In this document: positions 17,729 to 25,960 of the stretch, in pieces | Numbering within the stretch: the stretch's first letter is position 1 | How the letters are laid out: each line of letters starts with the position of its first letter | Assembly (NCBI RefSeq): GCF_027620315.1 | Contig: NZ_JAPNNL010000003.1 | Location: 42,639-106,638, forward strand | Length of the DNA: 64,000 bases | Direction of reading: 5' to 3' | Source of the DNA: Nonomuraea corallina | Lineage (GTDB): Bacteria > Actinomycetota > Actinomycetes > Streptosporangiales > Streptosporangiaceae | The notes under the pieces: model-generated | What the model was told of the DNA's origin: nothing | Databases searched by the model: none | What the model saw: the letters and a program-made list of their open reading frames with translations, nothing else | Position numbers and translations under genes: made by a program

Positions 17729-17816
17729 CCCTCCACCGTAGGTCATCTCGACCTCGGGCTCCACCTCGGGGGCCGGATCCGGCCGCGGCGCCGCTGCCTG
17801 GGTCCCTTAGAGTCGG

Positions 17817-18452
17817 GTGGTGCATTCTTCCGAGATCCGTACGGTGACCACCGAGGCCGAGCTGCGGCAGATCGTCCGGGAACCGTCGCAAGCCGGCTGG
17901 GACAAGGACATCGCCCGGATCGACGAGCACGCGCGCACGATCATCGCGCACTCCCCGCTCGTGTTGCTGGCCACCTCGGCCCCCGACGGCACCTGCGACG
18001 TCTCCCCGCGCGGCGACCCCGCCGGGTCGGTGCTGGTCCTCGACGACCACCGGCTGGCGCTCGCCGACCGGCCCGGCAACCATCGCGTCGACAGCTTCCG
18101 CAACGTGCTGCGCAACCCCCACGTCGGGCTGCTGTTCCTGGTTCCGGGGATGAACGAGACGCTGCGGGTCAACGGCCGGGCCACGCTCGTGGCGGACGCG
18201 CCGTTCTTCGACGACCTGGCGGTGCGGGGCAAGCGTCCGCGGCTGGCGGTCCTGGTGGAGGTCGAGGAGCTCTACATCCACTGCGCGAAGGCGTTCCTGC
18301 GCGCGTCGCTGTGGCAGCCGGACACCTGGCCCGACCGCGGCGGTCTGCCCTCCATCGGCCGGATGGCCAAGGACCATCTGGGTCTCAAGGGCGTCTCGGC
18401 GGAGAAGCTCGACGAGGGGCTCGCCCAGGACGCCGCGACCAACCAGTACTGA
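17817..18452 (+). CDS. FMN-dependent pyridoxamine-5'-phosphate-oxidase-like protein (MSMEG_1061 type)
   Basis: This roughly 211-residue split-barrel flavoprotein of the PPOX class has IIAHSPLVLLATSAPDGTCDVSPRGDPAGSVLVLDD (barrel and FMN phosphate contacts). It also has LADRPGNHRVDSFRNVLRNPHVGLLFLVPGMNETLRVNGRA, a signature of the MSMEG_1061/DR_2398 subgroup. Catalytic role is unknown; many members reduce F420 or FMN substrates or bind heme. Two GTG codons are adjacent (17817 and 17820). A TAGAGT element at 17808-17813 lies seven bases before GTG 17820 and no ribosome site is seen, so a leaderless transcript starting at 17820 is plausible. Confidence 0.85.
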   Translation: MVHSSEIRTVTTEAELRQIVREPSQAGWDKDIARIDEHARTIIAHSPLVLLATSAPDGTCDVSPRGDPAGSVLVLDDHRLALADRPGNHRVDSFRNVLRNPHVGLLFLVPGMNETLRVNGRATLVADAPFFDDLAVRGKRPRLAVLVEVEELYIHCAKAFLRASLWQPDTWPDRGGLPSIGRMAKDHLGLKGVSAEKLDEGLAQDAATNQY

Positions 18453-18479
18453 ACCCTGCGCTGAGCCGCCCCCTGCCCG

Positions 18480-18914
18480 TCACGCCCGGGACGGTGACGG
18501 ACGAGCGGCCTCGACCGGGCCGGGGCGCGACGGCGGGGACACCCGCATGGCCAGCCGCACGACGGTGCCGCCGGGGCCGGTGACGAACTCGGCCTCGTCG
18601 GCCAGGCGGCGCGTCAGCCAGATCCCCCGCCCCCCGGGCGCGGCGGACGACGGCAGGGACGTGCCGGCCAGAACCCGCTCGGGGATGCCCGGCCCCTGAT
18701 CGCTGATCTCGCAGCGCAGGACGCCGTCCGCGCACCACAGGACCACCCGGCCGCCCCCGCCGCCGTGCCGCACGGCGTTGACCACGCACTCGTCGGCCGC
18801 CAGCAGGAAGTCGTCGAGCCGGATCCCGTCCAGTCCGTGGGCACGCGCCGCGCGCCGCAGCACGTGACGCGTGCGGGCCAGGGACCGCTCGTCGAAGCGC
18901 AGGGTGATCCTCAT
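18480..18914 (-). CDS. Anti-sigma-factor-like ATP-binding protein (HATPase_c_2)
   Basis: This 144-residue single-domain GHKL ATPase is of the RsbW/SpoIIAB type. It has the N-box DDFLLAADECVVNAVRHGGGG, the G1 box ISDQGPGIPE and the G2 segment GGRGIWLTRRLADE. Such proteins in actinomycetes hold sigma factors or anti-anti-sigma partners in the cytosol. No sigma factor or STAS partner adjoins it. The start is ATG 18914, five bases after the GAPDH stop, so it appears to be the second gene of a gap operon, an unusual pairing. Confidence 0.85.
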   Translation of the reverse strand: MRITLRFDERSLARTRHVLRRAARAHGLDGIRLDDFLLAADECVVNAVRHGGGGGRVVLWCADGVLRCEISDQGPGIPERVLAGTSLPSSAAPGGRGIWLTRRLADEAEFVTGPGGTVVRLAMRVSPPSRPGPVEAARPSPSRA

Positions 18915-18919
18915 GTCGC

Positions 18920-19903
18920 TCAGCCCATCCGCCCGGCCATCTCGACCAGCCGGTTGGCGTAGCCCCATTCGTTGTCGTACCAGCCGAAGACCTTGACCAG
19001 GTCCCCGCTCGCCTGGGTGAGGCCGGAGTCGAACACGCACGAGGCGGCGTCGCCGACGATGTCGCGGGAGACGAGCGGGTCGGTGCTGTACCGCAGGATG
19101 CCGCGCAGTTCGCCGGCGGCGGCCTCGGCGAAGGCGTCGTTGACCTCCTGCGCGGTGACCGGGCGGCCGAGCTGGGCGGACAGGTCGGTGATGGAGCCGT
19201 CCTCGACCGGTACGCGGATGGCGATGCCGTCCAGGCGGCCGTCGAGCTCCGGCAGGACCTGGCCCACCATGCGGGCGGCGCCGGTGGTGGTCGGCACGAT
19301 GTTGACGGCCGCGGAGCGGGCCCGGCGCGGGTCCTTGTGCGGGGCGTCGAGCAGCCGCTGGTCGCCGGTGTAGGCGTGGATGGTGGTCATGAAGCCCCGG
19401 ACCAGGCCGAAGCGCTCGTGCAGCACCTTGACCAGCGGCGCCACGCAGTTGGTGGTGCAGGAGGCGAGGGACACGATCTCGTGCCGGGCCGGGTCGTGGG
19501 CGGCGTCGTTGACGCCGGGGACGATGGTGGCGTCCAGGCCCTTGCCGGGGGCCGACAGCAGGACCCTGCGGGCGTCGGCCTTCAGGTGGCCCGCCAGCGC
19601 GTCCCGGGTGCGAAAGCGCCCGGTGGCGTCGATGACCAGCCCGACGTCGTGCGCGCGCCAGTCGATCCGCTCCGGCTCGGCGCAGGAGGTCACGGAGATC
19701 TTGCGCCCGTCGACCTCGATCAGGCCGGGCGAGGCGGTGACGGGCACGTCGAGCGGCCCGTACGTGGAGTCGTGCTTGAGCAGGTGGGCCAGCGCGGCCG
19801 CGTCGGTGAGGTCGTTGACGGCGACGATCTCCAGGTCGGTGCGGAGCGCACGGCGCAGGAAGGCTCTGCCGATCCTGCCGAATCCGTTGATTCCGATTCT
19901 CAT
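18920..19903 (-). CDS. gap: Glyceraldehyde-3-phosphate dehydrogenase, type I
   Basis: This 327-residue GAPDH has the NAD fold MRIGINGFGRIGRAFLRRAL, the catalytic Cys149 in SLASCTTNC, the His in MTTIHAYTGDQRLLD and the C-terminal WYDNEWGYANR. The canonical SNASCTTNC has Leu in place of Asn here. It converts glyceraldehyde 3-phosphate, NAD+ and phosphate to 1,3-bisphosphoglycerate. The ATG at 19903 marks the true start; a longer in-frame extension to 20338 is non-homologous. It stands apart from pgk/tpi and sits among stress genes, so it is probably an accessory paralogue rather than the main glycolytic gap. DosR-like box candidates lie 58 and 111 bases upstream. Confidence 0.93.
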   Translation of the reverse strand: MRIGINGFGRIGRAFLRRALRTDLEIVAVNDLTDAAALAHLLKHDSTYGPLDVPVTASPGLIEVDGRKISVTSCAEPERIDWRAHDVGLVIDATGRFRTRDALAGHLKADARRVLLSAPGKGLDATIVPGVNDAAHDPARHEIVSLASCTTNCVAPLVKVLHERFGLVRGFMTTIHAYTGDQRLLDAPHKDPRRARSAAVNIVPTTTGAARMVGQVLPELDGRLDGIAIRVPVEDGSITDLSAQLGRPVTAQEVNDAFAEAAAGELRGILRYSTDPLVSRDIVGDAASCVFDSGLTQASGDLVKVFGWYDNEWGYANRLVEMAGRMG

Positions 19904-19960
19904 GTCCCCATCGTCCGGCGGGCGCGGCTCGCGGGTCAGAGGCCACGGTCCCGTCCGGGG

Positions 19961-20029
19961 TGGACCTTCGGCCCGTACCGCGACGGCGCGGCACCAGGGC
20001 GGCGGGCGGGCCAGGGCCGTTGGTCCTTC
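19961..20029. promoter_or_regulatory. Two DosR-box-like sites between gap and a small gene
   Basis: TGGACCTTCGGCCCGT (19961-19976) and GGGCCGTTGGTCCTTC (20014-20029) match the mycobacterial DosR consensus KGGACTTNNGNCCNTM at 9 and 10 of its 12 defined positions. They start 53 bases apart, about five helical turns. They lie between the minus-strand gap gene and the plus-strand 58-residue gene. No DosR/DosS gene is in the window, and such matches are not rare in GC-rich DNA. Confidence 0.4.
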
Positions 20030-20104
20030 GCTGTGAGGGCGTTCGCCGCTGTCCCCGGCGCCTGCGGCGGAGTCACCATGGAACCACCAGGGAGGTGAAA
20101 GATC

Positions 20105-20281
20105 ATGATCGGTGGACGCATGATCATGGAAGCGCCGCTCGCCGACATCGAGCTGATGACGCTGAGGAAGCGGATCGACCTTCTCGAGGAGCAGGTGCGC
20201 GTGCTGACCGCGGCGAACCTCGCCCTCGTACGGAGCGTCGAGAACCTGCGGTCGGCCCCCGTCGGCCCGTCCGGAACCTGA
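20105..20281 (+). CDS. 58-residue helical hypothetical protein
   Basis: This small gene has a near-consensus ribosome site, GGAGGTGA (20091-20098), before ATG 20105. It encodes 58 residues beginning MIGGRMIMEAPLADIEL. The middle (MTLRKRIDLLEEQVRVLTAANLALVRSVENL) has heptad-like leucine spacing and probably forms a coiled coil. No family is recognised. A tiny frame, Met-Glu-Pro-Pro-Gly-Arg-stop (20078-20098), ends inside its ribosome site and might couple translation. It is divergent from gap and converges on a universal stress gene across a strong hairpin. It is a plausible stress-block small protein. Confidence 0.65.
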   Translation: MIGGRMIMEAPLADIELMTLRKRIDLLEEQVRVLTAANLALVRSVENLRSAPVGPSGT

Positions 20282-20314
20282 CCCCGCCCCCCGGCCTCTC
20301 CCCGGCGAGCCCTC

Positions 20315-20336
20315 GCCGGCCCGGCGCCGGGCCGGC
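20315..20336. terminator. 22-bp perfect palindrome between convergent genes
   Basis: The self-complementary run starts GCCGGCCCGG and mirrors itself through 20336. It lies between the 58-residue gene (ends 20281) and the universal stress gene (ends 20348). It would form a strong GC hairpin and probably ends transcription in both directions. Confidence 0.55.
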
Positions 20337-20347
20337 ATCGGCGGGCA

Positions 20348-21232
20348 TCAGGTGGCCGGGGTCACCGCGACCGGGCACCAGGCTTCGAGCAGCGCGGTCT
20401 GGAGGACCCGGCCCAGCAGCAGACAGGCGGGCGACTCGTTGCCCCGGTTGCCCAGCACGAGGAGCGTCGCCTCCTTGGAGGAGTCGATCAGCGCACGCTG
20501 GGCCCGTTCGGTCACGAACTCGGTGACGACCGGCACCTCGGGGTGCCTGCCGGCCAGCTGGGTGACGACCTCGCGGAAGCGGGCCTCCGCTCCGCTGCGC
20601 AGCGCCCGCGAGCTCACGAAAGGGAGCGGATCCTCCCACGGGACGGATCCGTGCTCTCCCCAGCAGCACAGGGCCGTCAGGGCGCCACCGCGCAGCGCGG
20701 CCTCCTCCAGGGCGAAGTCGAAGGCCGCCAGGCTCGCCGGTGAGCCGTCGAGCCCGGCCACGATCCGGACGTCCCGGACGTCCCGGCCGTCCGGCGGCAG
20801 GAGCGGCCGTACCACGACGACCGGTCCGACACTGTGGGCGGGCACCTGGACGGCAGCCGACCCCACCCGCAGGCCCTCGAACCCGCCCAGCCCGCGGAAC
20901 CCCAGCACCACCAGTTCCGCGGCGCGCGCGACCTCGAGGAGCACCGCGGCGGGGGTGCCCCTGCCCAGCAGCGGCCGGACGTCGACCTCGGGCGCCAGCT
21001 TCCGGGCCCGGCTGACCCCGTCGTCCACGACGCCGAGGGCGACCCGCTCGATCTGCGCGACGGTCTCCTTCGGGACGGCTCTGAGGGCGTAGGGCCAGTT
21101 CAGGGCGTGGCAGACGAGCACGGGCAGCCCCCGCAGCCGCGCCTCGTCGAGGGCCCAGCCCAGCGCCTGCCCGCTCTCGGGCGAGTCGTCGTAGCCGACC
21201 ACTATCGGCCGACCAGCATGTCCGTCGCTCAC
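20348..21232 (-). CDS. Tandem universal stress protein
   Basis: This 294-residue protein has two UspA domains (about 8-145 and 155-294). Each starts with an Asp-containing strand (PIVVGYDDSPES, VRIVAGLDGSPAS). The first ends with the nucleotide loop LGFRGLGGFEGLRVGSAAVQVPAHSVGPVVVV, matching the G-2x-G-9x-G-S/T ATP motif; the second loop (LGNRGNESPACLLLGRVLQTALLEAWCPVAV) is degraded. The GTG at 21232 is chosen because the domain begins 10 residues later; an upstream in-frame start at 21298 only adds unstructured sequence. A palindromic GGAACGTTCC lies upstream at about 21266-21275. Paired USPs like this are hallmarks of actinobacterial dormancy regulons. Confidence 0.9.
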   Translation of the reverse strand: MSDGHAGRPIVVGYDDSPESGQALGWALDEARLRGLPVLVCHALNWPYALRAVPKETVAQIERVALGVVDDGVSRARKLAPEVDVRPLLGRGTPAAVLLEVARAAELVVLGFRGLGGFEGLRVGSAAVQVPAHSVGPVVVVRPLLPPDGRDVRDVRIVAGLDGSPASLAAFDFALEEAALRGGALTALCCWGEHGSVPWEDPLPFVSSRALRSGAEARFREVVTQLAGRHPEVPVVTEFVTERAQRALIDSSKEATLLVLGNRGNESPACLLLGRVLQTALLEAWCPVAVTPAT

Positions 21233-21340
21233 TGCCGCCCCCCGGGTTCTCCGGCCCTGCCACAGGAACGTTCCCCCGGCCGTTGAGCCGCGGCCCACAG
21301 GCGGTGAAACTTTCGGGCTTTTCCCGTTGGCGGGGCCCGG

Positions 21341-22186
21341 TCAGGACGCCGCCCGCTGCCGGCGCCACAGCGCGAGCCCGAGCGCGGCCACCGCCAGGGC
21401 GGCGCACGCGGGCAGCGCGCTCCAGCGGCCGAGCGGCCCCGGCGGCAGTTGCTGAACGAGAACGAAGCCGCCCATCGCCAGCACGAACCAGCCGAACGCC
21501 TGGCGCAGCCGGTCGGCGTCGATCCTGCCCGCCAGGGCGCCGCCGGCGAGCCCGCCGACCACGGCCGCCGCGGTCACGGGCAGGGCCAGGGACCAGTCGA
21601 TCGCGGTGCTCTGCAGGTATCCGGCCAGGCCGGCCAGGGACTTCATGGAGATGACGACCAGCGAGGTGGCCACCGCCGCGCCCATGGGCAGGCCGCCGAG
21701 CAGGACCAGGGCGGGCACCACCAGGAAGCCTCCGCCCGCGCCGACGAGCCCGGTCACCAGGCCGACGACGACGCCTTCGGCGATCACCCGAGGGACGCGC
21801 GACTCCCCCGGCTCGGAGGTGGGCCGGGAGGCGCGGCGGTCGCCGATCATGGCGATGGCGGTGGCGAGCATCATCGCGGCGAAGGCGCCCATGAGGAGCG
21901 CCTCGGGCAGGTGCGGGCCGATCAGCCCGCCTCCGTACGCCCCCGCCATGCCCGCGGCGCCGAAGACGAGACCGGTGCGCCAGCGGATGCGCCCCGCCCT
22001 GGCGTGGCCGGCCGCGCTGACGGCGCTGGTGACGGCCACGACGAACAGGGAGATGGCGATGGCCTGCTTGGCCGGGACGCCGGCGAGGTAGGTCAGCACC
22101 GGCACGGTGAGGATGGACCCGCCGCCCCCGAACAGGCCGAGGGTCAGACCGATCACCACGGCGGCGGCGATGGTCAGCGCGAGCAT
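21341..22186 (-). CDS. TauE/SafE-family sulfite/sulfur-compound exporter
   Basis: This 281-residue membrane protein has two TauE/SafE repeats. The first opens LTLGLFGGGGSILTVPVLTYLAGVPAKQAIAISLFVVAVTSAVSA. The second contains GLVTGLVGAGGGFLVVPALVLLGGLPMGAAVATSLVVISMKSLAG. The family moves sulfite, sulfoacetate or related sulfur oxyanions. It is the last gene of a probable persulfide-detoxification operon (CstR-like repressor, MBL-rhodanese, rhodanese-TM), as in the staphylococcal cst locus. It starts at ATG 22186; a longer reading to 22294 runs through the operator-like element. The 43-bp gap to the rhodanese gene carries its own imperfect CstR-like site. Confidence 0.9.
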   Translation of the reverse strand: MLALTIAAAVVIGLTLGLFGGGGSILTVPVLTYLAGVPAKQAIAISLFVVAVTSAVSAAGHARAGRIRWRTGLVFGAAGMAGAYGGGLIGPHLPEALLMGAFAAMMLATAIAMIGDRRASRPTSEPGESRVPRVIAEGVVVGLVTGLVGAGGGFLVVPALVLLGGLPMGAAVATSLVVISMKSLAGLAGYLQSTAIDWSLALPVTAAAVVGGLAGGALAGRIDADRLRQAFGWFVLAMGGFVLVQQLPPGPLGRWSALPACAALAVAALGLALWRRQRAAS

Positions 22187-22191
22187 GGACA

Positions 22192-22211
22192 CTCCCGGGG
22201 GTATACGGGAG
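22192..22211. promoter_or_regulatory. CstR-like half-site inside an inverted repeat before tauE
   Basis: CTCCCG and CGGGAG arms surround GGGGTATA. The centre repeats the GGGGTAT half of the two perfect sites upstream in the operon, while the other half is degenerate. The left arm also contains the likely ribosome site of the TauE gene (start 22186), so a hairpin here could affect translation. The role is inferred. Confidence 0.4.
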
Positions 22212-22229
22212 ACATGAGGAGAGGCCCCC

Positions 22230-22808
22230 TCACGCGGCGTCCCGCGAGGGGCGCCGGGCCATCCGGGCGATGGCCGCCTCGACGTCCGCGCCACCGGCGC
22301 GGTTGTAGGGCAGCTTGGCCAGGAGCATGCCCATGGCGCAGGTGTCGGTCAGGGCGGCGAACGTCAGGCCGGCGCCGATGAAGGCCGCGACGAACACGGC
22401 GGCCGGGATCCACAGGCTCAGCAGGACCGAGGCGAGCACGACGCTCCCGGCGACGAGCCGGACCTGCCGCTCCAGCGTCCAGCGCGGCCGGCCCCGGGTG
22501 ACGGGTGCGCCGGAGGCGATCCAGGCGTTCATCCCGCCGTCCAGGACCGCGAGGTCGGACACCCCGGCGGCGTCCAGCGCCGTCCGCGCGCGCTCGGCGC
22601 GGGCGCCGGACTGGCAGATGAGCAGCATGCGTCCGCCTGCGTCGGCGACGATGCGGCGCAGGTGCGCGTCGACCTGGTCGAGGGGCAGGTTGACGGCGCC
22701 GTCGATGTGCGCGGACTCGAACTCGGCCGGGGTGCGGACGTCCACGACGAGCACGTCGGGGTTGGCCGCGATCAGCGAGCGGGCGGAGGCGGCGTCGATG
22801 CGGGACAT
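22230..22808 (-). CDS. Membrane rhodanese (YgaP-like) sulfurtransferase
   Basis: This 192-residue protein has an N-terminal rhodanese domain (about 5-108) with VVDVRTPAEFESAHIDGAVNLPL and the active-site loop LLICQSGARAERA (catalytic Cys). Two membrane helices of the DUF2892 type follow (about 118-160), then a short tail ending in PSRDAA. This is the architecture of E. coli YgaP, an inner-membrane rhodanese that carries persulfide sulfur. It lies 39 bases after the MBL-rhodanese gene on the same strand and before tauE, supporting a shared role in moving sulfane sulfur to or across the membrane. Confidence 0.9.
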   Translation of the reverse strand: MSRIDAASARSLIAANPDVLVVDVRTPAEFESAHIDGAVNLPLDQVDAHLRRIVADAGGRMLLICQSGARAERARTALDAAGVSDLAVLDGGMNAWIASGAPVTRGRPRWTLERQVRLVAGSVVLASVLLSLWIPAAVFVAAFIGAGLTFAALTDTCAMGMLLAKLPYNRAGGADVEAAIARMARRPSRDAA

Positions 22809-22847
22809 GTGGGTTTCTCCTGTGTCTTGCTCGGGTGTGCGTTCAGG

Positions 22848-24182
22848 TCAGGCGGCGCGCGGCCGGCCGAGCGCGGCGGCGGCCTCGGCGACTCCCGCGT
22901 CGGCGAGCACGACCGGCCGGTGACCGGCGCGGGCCAGCAGACCGGCGGCGATGCTCGCGCGGCGGCCGGAGGCGCACGCGACGAGCACGGGCCGCTCGGG
23001 GGTCAGCTCGGCGGGGATGCCTTGGGTGACCAGGTCGGGCAGGAAGCGCTCGACCGCGCCCTCCAGCCGGGCCTCTCGCCGCTCGGCGGGCATCCGGACG
23101 TCGAGCACCTGGGCGTCCGGCTGGGCGAGCCGCCGGACGAAGGCGTCGAGGGTCAGCAGTTCGTAGGTCTGCGTGGCGGCTTCGCCGAGGTCGCGGACGA
23201 CGCCGCGCACGGTGTCGATACCGATCTGGGCGAGCTGCGTGACGGCCTCGGCGACGTCCTGGTCCGGCTCGGCGACCAGCGTGATCGGCTCCTGGTAGGG
23301 CAGCAGCCAGCCGGTCCAGCTGCCGAAGTCGTCGTCCAGCTCGATGCCGATGGAGCCGGGCAGCATGCCGCGGGCCTGGGAGCGGCGCGGGCGGATGTCG
23401 ACGACCTGGGCGCCTTGGGGCGCGGCGTCGAGCTCGGGGACGCGGACCGGCGGCATGGGCGGCACGCCGAGCGTGTTGGCCCTGCCCATGTACCGGTAGA
23501 AGGCGGGGATGGGCATGGGGGCGGCCAGCAGCGCGTCGGCGAGCTCGTCCGGGTCGTCGATGGCCAGCATCGGGTTGCCGGCGCGCTCGGCCCCGATGGA
23601 GGAGGTCAGCCGGCCGGCGCCGGTGACGGTGCAGAACGAGCCCTCGCCGTGCGTGGGGTAGAGGCCGACGCCGGGGGGAAGCGCGGCCAGGCGGCGCAGC
23701 GAGCCGTGCTGCAGGCGGGCCAGGGACCGGGCCCGCTCGGGGCCGAGCAGGTCGGGCCGGCCGGCCGAGGCGACCAGCAGGCTGCCGCCGGAGAAGAGCG
23801 CCGCCGGCTCGCCGTCGAGGAGCACCAGGTAGCTGGTGTGCTCGGGGGTGTGGCCCGGCGTGTGGATCGGGCGCAGGGTCAGGCCGTCGCCGCCGTCGAG
23901 GTCCTCCAGGTGGTAGGCGGGCACGTGCCGGTAGGCGGGCGCGGCGGCGGCGGGCAGCACCAGCTCGGCGCCGGTGCGCAGCGCGGCCTGCTCGGCGCCG
24001 GAGACGTAGTCGTTGTGCAGGTGGGTCTCCAGCACGAACCGGAGCTCCACGTCCCGCTCGGCGGCGGCGTCGAGGAACCGGTCGATGTCGCGCTGGGGGT
24101 CGACGAGGACGCCCTTGCCCTCGTGGGTCAGCAGGTAGGTCTGGTCGCCCAGGCCGGGCGTGCGGAAGGAGACGACGTCCAT
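22848..24182 (-). CDS. MBL-fold persulfide dioxygenase-like protein with two rhodanese domains
   Basis: This 444-residue protein has an N-terminal metallo-beta-lactamase domain (about 1-235) with the iron-site motif ETHLHNDYVSGAE (HxHxD followed by Tyr rather than His, common in ETHE1/CstB-like enzymes), HTPGHTPEHTSYL and TGDxLLV-like segments. Two rhodanese-like domains follow. The first (about 250-345) lacks a catalytic Cys. The second (about 355-440) has the active loop VACASGRRASIA. It likely oxidises low-molecular persulfides to sulfite or thiosulfate. ATG 24182 has AAGGAG upstream. The upstream 18-bp palindrome identifies it as a target of the CstR-like repressor encoded just before it. 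Confidence 0.9.
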   Translation of the reverse strand: MDVVSFRTPGLGDQTYLLTHEGKGVLVDPQRDIDRFLDAAAERDVELRFVLETHLHNDYVSGAEQAALRTGAELVLPAAAAPAYRHVPAYHLEDLDGGDGLTLRPIHTPGHTPEHTSYLVLLDGEPAALFSGGSLLVASAGRPDLLGPERARSLARLQHGSLRRLAALPPGVGLYPTHGEGSFCTVTGAGRLTSSIGAERAGNPMLAIDDPDELADALLAAPMPIPAFYRYMGRANTLGVPPMPPVRVPELDAAPQGAQVVDIRPRRSQARGMLPGSIGIELDDDFGSWTGWLLPYQEPITLVAEPDQDVAEAVTQLAQIGIDTVRGVVRDLGEAATQTYELLTLDAFVRRLAQPDAQVLDVRMPAERREARLEGAVERFLPDLVTQGIPAELTPERPVLVACASGRRASIAAGLLARAGHRPVVLADAGVAEAAAALGRPRAA

Positions 24183-24195
24183 GATGTACTCCTTG

Positions 24196-24213
24196 GATAC
24201 CCCAGGGGGTATC
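24196..24213. promoter_or_regulatory. Perfect CstR/CsoR-type operator before the MBL-rhodanese gene
   Basis: GATACCCC-AG-GGGGTATC is a perfect palindrome 14 bases upstream of ATG 24182. It fits the ATACCCC/GGGGTAT pattern bound by CsoR-family repressors. It also matches the site before the regulator's own gene. Confidence 0.85.
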
Positions 24214-24221
24214 ATCCGGTC

Positions 24222-24253
24222 AAAAAAGGGCGGCCACGATCGCCCGTGGCCGC
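24222..24253 (-). terminator. Intrinsic terminator after the cstR-like gene
   Basis: On the minus strand GCGGCCACG-GGCGAT-CGTGGCCGC forms a 9-bp stem followed by CC and six T residues (24222-24227). A true U-tract terminator is uncommon in such DNA. It separates the regulator from the MBL-rhodanese unit, which has its own operator. Confidence 0.85.
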
Positions 24254-24259
24254 AGGGGG

Positions 24260-24980
<721 letters not shown>

Positions 24981-24993
24981 GCGCCCGCCCCGG

Positions 24994-25842
24994 TCAGCCG
25001 TTCCGCTCCCCCCGCGGGCGCACCACCGCGACCGGGCAGGTGACATGGTGCAGCACTCCCCGGCTCACCGAGCCGAGCACGGACGCGGAGAAGCCGCCCA
25101 TCCCGCGCGAGCCCACCACGACCAGGTCGGCCGACGCCGAGGCGTCCCTGAGCGCGGCCACGGGATGCGCGCACACCTGCTCGTCCGTGATCTCCACGTC
25201 CGGGTTCGCCTCCCGCCACGGCGTCACCGCCTCCCGGGCCCTGCGCCGCTGCTCCTCGAAGGCGCTGTCCAGCACCCCGCTGTAGGCGGCGGCGTACGGC
25301 GCCAGAACCGGCTCCTGCCAGGAGAACACCACGTGGACGCCGGCCTGACGGGCGCGGGCCTGGCCGACGGCGTACTCCATCGCCGTCCGCGACCACTCCG
25401 AGCCGTCGTAGCCCACCACGACCCGTCCGTGCCGGGTCTCGGCGGGGCCGCGCACGACCACGACCGTCCCCGCGGCGTGCGCCGCCACGGCGGTGCTGAC
25501 CGAGCCGAGCAGCAACCCGGTGAAGCCGCCCCGTCCTCTGCTGCCCAGCACCACGCTGTCGGCCGCGGACGAGCCGATGACCAGTTGCTCGATGGCGTTG
25601 CCCCTGCGGGCCTCGGTGGTCACCGCCACGTCCGGCGCCACCTCCCGCGCCCGCTCGGCGGCGGCCCGCAGCGCTTCGCCGCCGTACTCCACGTCGACCT
25701 CGCCCAGGCTGAGCGGCCAGAGTTCGGCCACGTACAGGAGGTGGAGCGAGCGTCCCCGGCGGCGCGCGTCGCCGGCCGCCCACTCGACCGCCGCGGCGGC
25801 CGGTACGGACCCGTCCACCCCCACCGTGATCTGTTCCGCCAT
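24994..25842 (-). CDS. Tandem universal stress protein
   Basis: This 282-residue protein has two intact UspA domains (about 3-140 and 147-278). Each has a complete ATP loop: LGSRGRGGFTGLLLGSVSTAVAAHAAGTVVVV and VGSRGMGGFSASVLGSVSRGVLHHVTCPVAVV. The N-terminal strand ITVGVDGSVPA and the mid-protein VVVGYDGSEWS place the adenine-contact Asp in both halves. It should bind ATP, as tandem DosR-regulon USPs do. It starts at ATG 25842 with GGGGGAACG upstream. It sits between DUF1918 and the APH/AAA fusion gene, a neighbourhood like the Rv2004c-Rv2005c pair of M. tuberculosis. Confidence 0.92.
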   Translation of the reverse strand: MAEQITVGVDGSVPAAAAVEWAAGDARRRGRSLHLLYVAELWPLSLGEVDVEYGGEALRAAAERAREVAPDVAVTTEARRGNAIEQLVIGSSAADSVVLGSRGRGGFTGLLLGSVSTAVAAHAAGTVVVVRGPAETRHGRVVVGYDGSEWSRTAMEYAVGQARARQAGVHVVFSWQEPVLAPYAAAYSGVLDSAFEEQRRRAREAVTPWREANPDVEITDEQVCAHPVAALRDASASADLVVVGSRGMGGFSASVLGSVSRGVLHHVTCPVAVVRPRGERNG

Positions 25843-25960
25843 CGTTCCCCCTTCACCAGCCCCCGGTCGGAGCCCTCTGCCCCCTTGCCGAACGTCTCGC
25901 CTCGCATGCGGAACGTGACGGCCGGCACCCTTCAGGTACCCACCTCACGGCCGCCGCCGG

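Noticed and set aside
17611..17736. 42-residue N-terminal extension of TerC
   Set aside because: The segment is the riboswitch leader. ATG 17610 has a proper ribosome site and matches the family start.
19904..20338. N-terminal extension of the GAPDH frame
   Set aside because: The extension has no homology, crosses a divergent small gene and promoter elements, and ATG 19903 gives the exact GAPDH N-terminus.
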